From Chitinophagaceae bacterium (GTDB taxonomy: Bacteria > Bacteroidota > Bacteroidia > Chitinophagales > Chitinophagaceae): DNA of 39,817 nt. The notes beneath the pieces were generated by a model, which was not told where the DNA came from, did no database searches, and worked only from the letters and a program-made list of their open reading frames with translations. Where the stretch lies: NCBI GenBank assembly GCA_025929635.1, contig JAICPX010000002.1, forward strand, positions 1 to 39,817, given 5' to 3'. The translations under genes and the position numbers were made by a program. Positions within the stretch are counted from its first letter, which is position 1. Each line of letters starts with the position of its first letter. This document shows positions 25,789 through 33,992 of this stretch, one piece after another.

Positions 25789-25958
25789 TTTTTCTTAGTA
25801 GAAGTTCAGCTCCTTTATCGTGTGTTTTCGAATTGACCTGCGATGTGCAGGAGTGATTGGTTAATAATAAGTAGTCTCAAATAAAACGCCCATTTTACCG
25901 TTTTTTATTTGGCTGATTTCCTGTTGCTGGCGTGTTTTTCAAAGACGAGAACAGGAAT

Positions 25959-25966
25959 TATCTTTA
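25959..25966 (+). promoter_or_regulatory. Possible -7 element for the 25985 gene
   Basis: TATCTTTA differs from TAnnTTTG only in the last base, 18 bp before the ATG. A T-run lies about 20 bp upstream, but no clear TTG. Confidence 0.35.
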
Positions 25967-25984
25967 TAGCAATAAATCCAATGA

Positions 25985-28771
25985 ATGAAAAACGCGGTCC
26001 TGGCTGTTTTCTCGGTGTTATTATCTGTTTGTCTTTGCGCCCAGTCCGGTACAATAAAAGGGACATTGGTCGACACTACCGGGCAGGTGTTAACTAATGC
26101 AACGATCTCGGTCTTATTAAAGAAAGATACTTCACTGGTAACCTACGGTCTTTCCGATTCCAGGGGTTCATTTGAAATAAAAAACCTTTCTTACACGGAT
26201 TACGTCATATTTATCTCGTTTACCGGATACGAACTTTATACAGGTTCATTTTCAATTTCTGCAAATAATCGTATTTCGGATTTTGGGTTGATCATGCTGT
26301 GGCCTGAGTATAAAATGCTGTCCCGCGTCATTGTTGCTGAAAGTCCTGTAAGAATGAATGGCGATACGATCTCGTTCAAAGCAAATGCCTTCAATTCAAA
26401 ACCGAATGCCACACTTGAAGAAGTCTTAAAAAAAATTCCAGGTATCCAGGTACAGAAAGACGGAACGGTAAAAGCAATGGGTGAGCAGATTCAGAAAGTC
26501 TATGTAGATGGGAAAGAATTTTTTGGTAACGATCCAAAAATTGCCACCAGGAATTTGACCGCTGACATGGTTGACCAGATCCAGGTTTTCGACGATATGA
26601 GCGAGCAGGCCAGGTTTACCAAAATTGATGATGGAAGCAGGAGCAAATCTATCAATATCAAACTAAAGAAAGATAAACGAAAAGGTGATTTTGGAAGAGT
26701 GATCGTCGGAGCAGGCAGCAATTCGCGATACGAAGGAAATTTTTCATTGAATCATTTCAGGGACGATCAGCGAATATCACTTGTCGGGTCGGCCAATAAT
26801 ACAAAAAAATTGAATTACTCATTCAGTGATTTTTCTGGTGGGCAGGGTGGGGGTTCCCAATTTTCCGGCGGTGGATCAGGCCATGCAGGGATGATCAACG
26901 CTTCAGGCAGTTCGCAGGGTGGGATCAGCAGACCGGTTTCAGTGGGATTGAATTTTAATGATACCTGGGGTCCAAAGTTGGACTTCAGGGGCAGCTATTT
27001 TTATTCTGATAATTCGGGCATTCTTGAACAGAATAAATTCAGAAGAAATACATTCCCGGGGGATTCTTCGTCCGAAGTGAATAGTTTCAGTAATATTTTA
27101 AATGGTTCCCGGTCTCATCGTGTGAACCTTAGGGGAGAATACATGATCGACACCATGAACTCCTTGCTATATACTGTCAATATCAATAAACAACAATTTG
27201 AAGGCTCCACAATTGATACGAGTCTTACTTATTCAACAGGCAGGGAACAATACCTGGCTGTTAAGTCCAATACAGCAAGGAAAGACTCCCGCAAAGGTAT
27301 AAACTACTCTGGTGAATTAGTTTACAGGAAGAAGTTCAAGCGAATCGGCAGAACTTTTACATTCGGATGGAGGAATGGCAAAGGAAATAACGAATCAAAC
27401 AATAATAACAGGTCACCAATCACTACTTATGACCGGAATGGCAATATAGTCTCAGAAATAGATCTTAACCAGCAGGCTTTCCAGGAAAGTGAAAATGCCA
27501 ATAATACGATCAGCGCATCATATACTGAACCGATCGGTAATAACAAATTATTTGAGATTAACTATGCTTATTCAGGAAGCTCGAATGTCTCTGACAAAAA
27601 ATCTTATGACTTCAATACAGGTTCGGGAAAGTATGATCTTTTAAACGCGCAGCAAACAAATTACTTTGACTACGATAATTCATCAAACAGGGCCGGGATA
27701 AATTTCCGTCACCAGGTAAAAAAAATAAGTTACCAGCTGGGAATGGGGATGCAGGTGAGCAAACTGGCCAATAGAAGTATAATGGCCGCAAGTGGCAAAG
27801 ACACAACGATTCGCCAGCGGTTTACAAATCTCTTTCCAACGGCAAACATTGCCTATGCATTTTCGCGGTCGAAAAATCTCAGGTTTATATACCGCGGAAG
27901 GACCAATGCACCAGGTGTAGCCCAGTTACAAAATGTGCCTGATGTCAGCAATCCATTAATGATCAAAACCGGTAACCCTTCGTTAAAACAGGAATTTGCA
28001 AATAATTTCAACATTCACTACAATACATTTGCAGTTGCATCCCAGCGTTTTCTTTCAATTAGCCTTAATGCTAACTACACCGCCAATAAGATCGTGAACA
28101 GTATCGACTCATTAAATGCTGTAACGATCATTTACAAACCGGAAAACATGAACGGCTCATTCAGCGGTTCAGGCATGGCCTCGCTGAATCTCCCCATAAA
28201 AAGATTCAAAGGGATGCACCTGAATCTTACGAATATGATCTACCTGAGCCGTGATGCAAACCTTGTTTTTAAAAAGAAGAATTTCACAACACTGCTCCAG
28301 GTAAACCAATCTGCGGGGTTGAATTATGGGAAAGACAAGTTCGATATCTCCTTCAGCACAGCTTTCGTTTACAATGCTGTTGCTTATAATTTTGAGGGAA
28401 ACAATAATACAAATTATTTTAATCATGCTTATTCCCTGGATTTTACTTACCGCTTTAAGAACCGGTTATATTTTCTGACAGATTTTGATTATTATATCAG
28501 TTCCGGTCGCACAGCCGGGTTTAACCAGGATGTTTTGCTTTGGAACATGTCGGTAGCCAAGAAGTTTTTACAAACAAATATTCTTGAAGTAAAATTTACT
28601 GTATATGATATCCTGAAACAAAATAATGGCATCAACAGGGTGATCGGTGAGAATTACTTTGAAGATGTACGGGCAAATGTTGTTCCACGATTTTTCCTGA
28701 TGACGATCGGGTATAATTTAAATCATTTAGCAAAAAATAAGGATGCCGGGAAAGATGGGCCGCAAAAATAA
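25985..28771 (+). CDS. TonB-dependent-receptor-like outer-membrane beta-barrel protein
   Basis: A 928-residue protein with signal peptide (MKNAVLAVFSVLLSVCLCAQ). It has an N-terminal carboxypeptidase-regulatory-like domain (GTIKGTLVDTTGQVLTNATISVLL, about 22-105) and a plug-like region (NATLEEVLKKIPGIQVQKDGTVKAMGEQIQKVYVDGKEFFGND, about 138-185). A long barrel follows to the end. The block DMVDQIQVFDDMSEQARFTKIDDGSRSKSINIKLKKD is characteristic of the Bacteroidota outer-membrane beta-barrel family (OMP_b-brl_3). A Gly/Ser-rich low-complexity insert (about 280-310, GGQGGGSQFSGGGSG) probably forms a loop. No TonB-dependent partner gene adjoins it. Substrate unknown. Confidence 0.85.
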   Translation: MKNAVLAVFSVLLSVCLCAQSGTIKGTLVDTTGQVLTNATISVLLKKDTSLVTYGLSDSRGSFEIKNLSYTDYVIFISFTGYELYTGSFSISANNRISDFGLIMLWPEYKMLSRVIVAESPVRMNGDTISFKANAFNSKPNATLEEVLKKIPGIQVQKDGTVKAMGEQIQKVYVDGKEFFGNDPKIATRNLTADMVDQIQVFDDMSEQARFTKIDDGSRSKSINIKLKKDKRKGDFGRVIVGAGSNSRYEGNFSLNHFRDDQRISLVGSANNTKKLNYSFSDFSGGQGGGSQFSGGGSGHAGMINASGSSQGGISRPVSVGLNFNDTWGPKLDFRGSYFYSDNSGILEQNKFRRNTFPGDSSSEVNSFSNILNGSRSHRVNLRGEYMIDTMNSLLYTVNINKQQFEGSTIDTSLTYSTGREQYLAVKSNTARKDSRKGINYSGELVYRKKFKRIGRTFTFGWRNGKGNNESNNNNRSPITTYDRNGNIVSEIDLNQQAFQESENANNTISASYTEPIGNNKLFEINYAYSGSSNVSDKKSYDFNTGSGKYDLLNAQQTNYFDYDNSSNRAGINFRHQVKKISYQLGMGMQVSKLANRSIMAASGKDTTIRQRFTNLFPTANIAYAFSRSKNLRFIYRGRTNAPGVAQLQNVPDVSNPLMIKTGNPSLKQEFANNFNIHYNTFAVASQRFLSISLNANYTANKIVNSIDSLNAVTIIYKPENMNGSFSGSGMASLNLPIKRFKGMHLNLTNMIYLSRDANLVFKKKNFTTLLQVNQSAGLNYGKDKFDISFSTAFVYNAVAYNFEGNNNTNYFNHAYSLDFTYRFKNRLYFLTDFDYYISSGRTAGFNQDVLLWNMSVAKKFLQTNILEVKFTVYDILKQNNGINRVIGENYFEDVRANVVPRFFLMTIGYNLNHLAKNKDAGKDGPQK

Positions 28772-28824
28772 TCAAATAGCGTAGCGTCAAATTATGATTC
28801 CTGGAAGCCGGGATTAAAAGAAAT

Positions 28825-28850
28825 GGGCCAATCCAACGATCGGCCCTTTT
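28825..28850 (+). terminator. Possible terminator after the 25985 gene
   Basis: GGGCC / GGCCC (5 bp) pair across a 12-nt loop, followed by four T. It is weak but lies between two convergent genes. Confidence 0.4.
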
Positions 28851-28873
28851 CATTAATATGGGGGTAAACGCTC

Positions 28874-31510
28874 TTAGTGTGATACGGTGAGCTTATTGGT
28901 ATATACTTCCTGGTTTGTGATCAATTCGACCACATATAAACCATTGGTAAAGTTATTTATTGAAATCTGTGTTCTGTTAGCCCCGGTGACTAACACAATA
29001 GGCTTACTCATTAAGACATTACCCGAAAGCGATCTTATCCGTAACGTTGCCATTTGATTTGATGTTGAATTGAAAGAGACTACTACATCATGTTGGGCAG
29101 GGTTAGGATGTACCCTGACATGGTTAATCAGGTTGTCCATCTGGATAATTCGTATACCGCTGTATTTAGACGACCCGGAGCTTTCTATCATACGCAACCT
29201 GTAATAAGATCTTCCGGGAGCGGGTTGTTCATCAACCAGGCTATAATCTGCGGTCTTAACTGATATGTTCACATTTACAGATCCGATCTTTTCCCAGGAA
29301 ACAAGATCCGCACTTCGTTCAATCTCAAACCCACGATCTCCTGGTTCGGCCGAAGCTCTCCAGTTCAGCATCACATTTCCTGATGACGTATAGGTTGCCC
29401 TAAAATCAAGCAAGCGGATTGTAAGCGGCATCGCCTGTGAGATCACAGGGTAGTCTTCCGTTTCGCCATCCGCCAACCAACCGGTGGCGTCACCGGATGT
29501 AAGTGCACCCGAATACAGTCGTACACGAAGAAATGAATTAGGTGTACCGGCAGCAATAGTAATTCCATTCCACGCCAATGATATTGTCTGTGGTGAGGCG
29601 CTACTGGGTACAGTAAGAACGACTCCTTCGGAGGCTTCAAACAGGCCATCCGCATCATAGTCGAGCCAACCAGCCAAATAAGCAGTGACTCCGGTATTAT
29701 TCAGTACTATTACATCCTGCACATGATTATAGGCATTTCCATCTGAAACCATCATGGTTACAGTCCCGATGCCATCCTCTTCATCATCTCCTGACGCGTC
29801 AGCCGAGGTGGATTTGTTCCATTCATCACCCCATGCTGAACCTATTCTTAAAGTTGAATTGTTGCAGGCCTTTTGGTTAGCCGCGGGAGAAAGAGCAACC
29901 GGATCGTATGAAGATGGTGCATCACCAAAATCACATTTTGGTTTGAATGGGTCAGATGCGTCGCCCGCGTCATTCACCCAGGCGGGTGAACAGGAAGACA
30001 CAGTAATAGCGGTGGAAGTTCCGATCGTACCGTCATTATTATAAAGTGCAATATTATTTTTTACCCTGTATAAATTGCCATCATAGGTTGCGCCCAGCTG
30101 TCCTGCTATTTCTGCGTTACCGGTGTAAGTAGTCACGGTGTTGTTTTGCATGGCAACATGAATATAATGATTACTTGAAAGGCTGCCACTTGTTGCATGT
30201 GTAATGATAGTTCCATCTCTTACGATAAAATCTCCCCAATCATGCATTACCGTTCCGGCCCCATCATCACCAGGGGTAGCAAAGGCCTGAACGGCGCGAA
30301 TAGGAGTGCCCGATCCGTCAAAGTCAATCCGCCAGATCACGGATTCGGCATTTGTCCCGTAAAAAACGCCGTCGCTTCCCTCTATACCAAGGTAAAGTGA
30401 TCCATTATAAAAAGCCGCACCGGCAAATTCCACTCCCTGTTCAAAGCAAGGAATTCCGAGAGTTTTTATATCGGCTAATACAGTGGTTATGGTTTCAGTC
30501 TCAAAGTCATATTTTTTTAATATGAAATTTCCCAGCGGGCCGTTCGGAAGTGGTGCATTGTCCATCACATAATACAACCAATGGTTAACCGGATCATATG
30601 CCAATGAGTTCATTTTATTCCCAGTTGTTCCCGGATCGGAGAACAAATAATGCGCCTGTGCTGTGCTTGCATTGACCATATAGACATGCAGGTTTTGCGG
30701 ATTAGCGAGAAAATAGGATGGTTGTCCCGTAAATGGTTGTGTGTAGGCATAATGATAGTTAGTGGGAAAGCCCGGGTTGGCCACACAAGCCGTAATATCG
30801 GACAGGAAGAATTCATCATTGCTTCCCAGTATAGAGTCTTTGATAACAATCGTCTTCAGAGGGCCATCGATTGAAATAGTAACTGCTCCCGTATTTGCTG
30901 TATACCCCGGGTTGTTGTTTGAAGCCGAGAAAGTTCTCCAGTTAGATGAACCTCCTGCGGTCAGGATTGTTGAAGCATATAGGGAATAATTAATTGTTTG
31001 TAATGTACCACTTGCATTGGTGGCATTGATCGTGAAAATAGCGCCACGATCTATATCATTTAATGTGAATGATAAATTCTGAACTTCAGTATCAAAGGTG
31101 AGTGTAATGGTTTGTCCCGCGGTTGTAGGATCAAAATGTATGTCAGCTCCCGTATGTGAACCAGCATCACCTGTATGGGTGGTCCTGTCACCGGAAAGAG
31201 CGGCTGCCGGATACGCTGGAATCGTGGTTGAGGTTGTTAGAAAATTCGTACCGATCGCAAACTTCTGCGTTTGCCACATCGAAGAAGTTACAAAGGCTTG
31301 TCCTGTGACCGGGTTAACAACACCATAATAGCCATTAGCATGCAAATAATCCAGGTTGTCCCAATTAACTGTTGCCGAAGTGTAGCCGGCTCCACATTGT
31401 GCGGAAGAATTTTTTGATACACTTAAATTCAAAACAGTAAATACGAGAAAAGAAAGTTTTGAAAAATTCTTCGATAAAGAGTATACGGATTTGAGTAAAG
31501 TTAATTTCAT
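28874..31510 (-). CDS. Large T9SS-secreted protein with GEVED domain
   Basis: An 878-residue protein with a signal peptide of about 38 residues (LSFLVFTVLNLSVSKNSSAQ). Residues about 245-520 form a propeller-like region (NSLAYDPVNHWLYYVMDN, LKKYDFETETITTVLADI). A GEVED domain follows (about 530-690): CDFGDAPSSYDP, GDDEEDGIG, AYLAGWLDYDADGLFEASEGV and LADGETEDYPV, rich in acidic residues that may bind calcium. Next come a fibronectin-III-like module (NVMLNWRASAEPGDRGFEIERS) and a T9SS type A sorting domain (HVRVHPNPAQHDVVVSFNS ... LTVSH). It is probably a released or surface-attached adhesin-like protein. It lies downstream of the small exported protein at 31667, separated by a terminator. Confidence 0.85.
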   Translation of the reverse strand: MKLTLLKSVYSLSKNFSKLSFLVFTVLNLSVSKNSSAQCGAGYTSATVNWDNLDYLHANGYYGVVNPVTGQAFVTSSMWQTQKFAIGTNFLTTSTTIPAYPAAALSGDRTTHTGDAGSHTGADIHFDPTTAGQTITLTFDTEVQNLSFTLNDIDRGAIFTINATNASGTLQTINYSLYASTILTAGGSSNWRTFSASNNNPGYTANTGAVTISIDGPLKTIVIKDSILGSNDEFFLSDITACVANPGFPTNYHYAYTQPFTGQPSYFLANPQNLHVYMVNASTAQAHYLFSDPGTTGNKMNSLAYDPVNHWLYYVMDNAPLPNGPLGNFILKKYDFETETITTVLADIKTLGIPCFEQGVEFAGAAFYNGSLYLGIEGSDGVFYGTNAESVIWRIDFDGSGTPIRAVQAFATPGDDGAGTVMHDWGDFIVRDGTIITHATSGSLSSNHYIHVAMQNNTVTTYTGNAEIAGQLGATYDGNLYRVKNNIALYNNDGTIGTSTAITVSSCSPAWVNDAGDASDPFKPKCDFGDAPSSYDPVALSPAANQKACNNSTLRIGSAWGDEWNKSTSADASGDDEEDGIGTVTMMVSDGNAYNHVQDVIVLNNTGVTAYLAGWLDYDADGLFEASEGVVLTVPSSASPQTISLAWNGITIAAGTPNSFLRVRLYSGALTSGDATGWLADGETEDYPVISQAMPLTIRLLDFRATYTSSGNVMLNWRASAEPGDRGFEIERSADLVSWEKIGSVNVNISVKTADYSLVDEQPAPGRSYYRLRMIESSGSSKYSGIRIIQMDNLINHVRVHPNPAQHDVVVSFNSTSNQMATLRIRSLSGNVLMSKPIVLVTGANRTQISINNFTNGLYVVELITNQEVYTNKLTVSH

Positions 31511-31619
31511 GGGATGAAACGGCTTTCATAGGGTTGAGTTAGACAAATTGATGCAACCTACGTTTTACGGTAGTAGTCATAGACCGAATCAGCGATAGCA
31601 AATTCAATTAACAGGATAC

Positions 31620-31648
31620 AAAAGGCTGCTCATTACAAGCAACCTTTT
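31620..31648. terminator. Terminator hairpin between two exported-protein genes
   Basis: AAAAGGCTGCT / AGCAACCTTTT forms an 11-bp stem with one G-U and a 7-nt loop. T-rich sequence follows on both strands. It lies 19 bp after the 31667-32200 gene and probably ends its transcript. Confidence 0.7.
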
Positions 31649-31666
31649 ATGTATTTTTTTAGATGA

Positions 31667-32200
31667 TCAATCCAGCTTGCGATTTGCAACACCGGTAAAA
31701 TAATACCAGTTGCAACCGTTTCTGCCACCACCCGTTTTGATATAACACTTGGCCCAACCACTTGTTTCGAATTCATCGTTAAATGTAATTCTGAAATAAA
31801 GGGGCTCGGAACCTGTGGTACCCACATCAAACTTAAGTACATCGGCTGAAGTGCACTGCTTGATAGTTGGGTCACGATCCATGGAAAGTGCAATTGAAGT
31901 CCACGTAATGCCATCATAGCTGTATTCGGCAGACACCAGCGCTGACTCGGCTTCAGCAGTAAGTGGAATACTCAGATGACTTACATCCTGGAGGGTTCCA
32001 TCATCACCACTCCCGGGATTGGGATTTGATAATATCCATGTCCACTGCTCATTACTGGCTTCGTCAGTTGTTTTACTGATCATCTGGATCGAATAACTTT
32101 CAGCATTGGCAGTTTTTTTGGATGTCATAAAGGCGGAAAGAACAAATGTAGTGCCCGTAAGAATGGCTAAGGCTACAGTCAATTGGAAGAAATGTTTCAT
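31667..32200 (-). CDS. Small exported protein of unknown function
   Basis: A 177-residue protein with a signal peptide (MKHFFQLTVALAILTGTTFVLSAF). The mature part is beta-rich (WTWILSNPNPGSGDDGTLQDVSHLSIPL; YSYDGITWTSIAL; LYFRITFNDEF). It has three Cys (QCTSAD, AKCYIKTGGGRNGCNWYY), of which at least two could form a disulfide in the periplasm. A short hairpin (AAAGGTT / AACCTTT, 32235-32252) lies in its leader. It has no sorting domain, so it should stay in the periplasm or leave by another route. I recognise no family. Confidence 0.7.
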   Translation of the reverse strand: MKHFFQLTVALAILTGTTFVLSAFMTSKKTANAESYSIQMISKTTDEASNEQWTWILSNPNPGSGDDGTLQDVSHLSIPLTAEAESALVSAEYSYDGITWTSIALSMDRDPTIKQCTSADVLKFDVGTTGSEPLYFRITFNDEFETSGWAKCYIKTGGGRNGCNWYYFTGVANRKLD

Positions 32201-32704
32201 TGTTTTCTTTTTAGGGTGAATGAATAATTATAGTAAAGGTTTAACAACCTTTGATTACACTTTTTTGCCGGATAGCTGAAAGAAAAGATCAGCAATCGGA
32301 AGGCTTTTCAGTTGGATTCTTGCCAGAAGTTCTTTTTGAAATAGTACACCGAGAAAGTTACTTGGTAGGACTCGCCCGGGTATCGGATTATTGTTGCGAT
32401 TGTAAAAGTATATTCCACTTTTCTAATCTCATAACTTTTCTAAGAAAATTTTCGAAGAGAATATGCGTTTGATTGTGTATTTGTCCGGTGATGATTTAAA
32501 AATTGGAAAGTAAAAACACGAATACAGGATCTCCAGGTTTTATTAATTGAAGAAGCAGGAACTTATTTCAGTCTGTGTGTAAACAATTTGGAGTTTGTAA
32601 ATGTATATGTGAAAAATACTATACAGTAATGAGCCCGGTATAAAAAAATTTTATTTTTTCTATGAAAAATCACTCATTAAAACGGGATTAAATCTTTCGG
32701 AAGA
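32201..32704. other. Intergenic region without recognised gene
   Basis: A 504-bp spacer between two minus-strand genes. It contains the leader hairpin at 32235-32252 and otherwise AT-rich sequence. A 73-codon plus-strand frame (32251-32472) lacks a promoter, a plausible start context and recognisable composition. No tRNA or known RNA fold was seen. The AT-rich tail just before 32704 (AAAAAAATTTTATTTTTT) may help terminate pdxA. Confidence 0.5.
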
Positions 32705-33793
32705 CTAATTTTCTTCGATTCTTTCATCTTCCTGGTTGGCAAGAATAACAGAGGTAATTTTTTTCAATGGGTTTTTGCGATATTCTTCAAACTCCTTTCT
32801 TTTATTAATGATGTCAATACATTCAAAAACAGCAGTGCGAAATGATGACTCATCTGCTTTTCCCCTGCCCGCAATATCAAAAGCTGTTCCATGATCCGGC
32901 GAAGTTCTTACGACAGGAAGACCCGCTGTATAATTAACACCTTCGCCAGCCGTCAGCAGTTTAAATGGAGCAAGACCCTGGTCATGATACATGGCAAGTA
33001 CAGCGTCAAATCTGTTATGCAAATGCCTTGCAAAGAATCCATCCGCACTAAAGGGACCCGTTACAAGCATGTTATTTTGCTTTGCTTCTTTAATCGCTGG
33101 TTTTATGATTGCCTCTTCCTCCTTTCCGATCAGGCCTTCATCACCCGCATGAGGGTTTAATCCCAATACTGCGATCTTCGGCTTTTCAATCCCAAAATCT
33201 TTTCGGAGGCTATCATTCAGAATATTTAATTTTCTAATAATAATTTCCTTCGAAATATTTGCAGCTACTTCATGAAGGGATATATGTTCAGTGACCAGCG
33301 CGACACGAAAATCGCCCGCAAATAAGACCATTACTACATCGTTGGCGCCAAAATAATTTTTCAGGAAAGGAGTATGCCCGGTATAATTAAAATCGACTGT
33401 TTGTACATTTTTTTTGTGTATAGGCGCTGTCACCATTCCATGTATTTCACCTTTTTTTAATGCCTCACTTGCCGCTAGTAATGATTTTACCGCATACTTC
33501 CCGCCGGTATCATTTAATTGTCCGGGTTGAATAATAACATCTTCGTCCCAGCAATTGCAGATGTTTACCTGTTTTATATTCAGTCGGTTCAATTCCTTTA
33601 CATTTTGCCAGCTAAAATTCAGCTCAGGTAAACTCTTACGATAAAAATTTATCACCTTGTTAGAGGAGAAAATGACTGGCGTGCACTGTTCAAGAAGCCG
33701 GTTATCAGAAAAGACCTTTATGATCAGCTCGGTTCCGATACCATTGATATCCCCGCATGTAATCCCTATCACCGGTTTATTTGTCAAATTCAT
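32705..33793 (-). CDS. pdxA: 4-hydroxythreonine-4-phosphate dehydrogenase
   Basis: A 362-residue enzyme of DXP-dependent pyridoxal phosphate synthesis. It oxidises 4-phosphohydroxy-L-threonine, after which decarboxylation gives the amino-ketone used by PdxJ. Motifs are GITCGDINGIG (10-20), YTGHTPFL with His140, and three metal-binding His at 170 (VTEH), 215 (GLNPHAGD) and 270 (YHDQGLAPFK). RTSPDHGTAFDIAGRGKAD is also present. The spacing is that of Escherichia coli PdxA with a constant offset of four residues, so the active site is complete. It stands alone here; pdxJ is not adjacent. Confidence 0.95.
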   Translation of the reverse strand: MNLTNKPVIGITCGDINGIGTELIIKVFSDNRLLEQCTPVIFSSNKVINFYRKSLPELNFSWQNVKELNRLNIKQVNICNCWDEDVIIQPGQLNDTGGKYAVKSLLAASEALKKGEIHGMVTAPIHKKNVQTVDFNYTGHTPFLKNYFGANDVVMVLFAGDFRVALVTEHISLHEVAANISKEIIIRKLNILNDSLRKDFGIEKPKIAVLGLNPHAGDEGLIGKEEEAIIKPAIKEAKQNNMLVTGPFSADGFFARHLHNRFDAVLAMYHDQGLAPFKLLTAGEGVNYTAGLPVVRTSPDHGTAFDIAGRGKADESSFRTAVFECIDIINKRKEFEEYRKNPLKKITSVILANQEDERIEEN

Positions 33794-33822
33794 ATTGAAG
33801 TATTGATGTAAAAATACAGAAT

Positions 33823-33830
33823 TAAAGGTA
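33823..33830 (-). promoter_or_regulatory. Possible -7 element for pdxA
   Basis: On the minus strand: TACCTTTA, one base off TAnnTTTG, about 30 bp before the ATG. No clear -33 element. Confidence 0.3.
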
Positions 33831-33992
33831 CGTGATTGTAGTGTCGTTACCCCCTCATTGGTTGATTGCTACCGATCGTTTGAAATTGTTCCAAAGCATT
33901 GTTGATCTTAATCACCATTTTTTTTGTCAATAAGTTGCTTAAGGATTATAACTTTATCCCCACTAACTATTAAGTAACCAAAGCCACTATTT

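Noticed and set aside
32251-32472. 73-codon plus-strand frame in the 504-bp spacer
   Set aside because: No promoter, no recognisable composition, and it opens inside the leader hairpin of a minus-strand gene.
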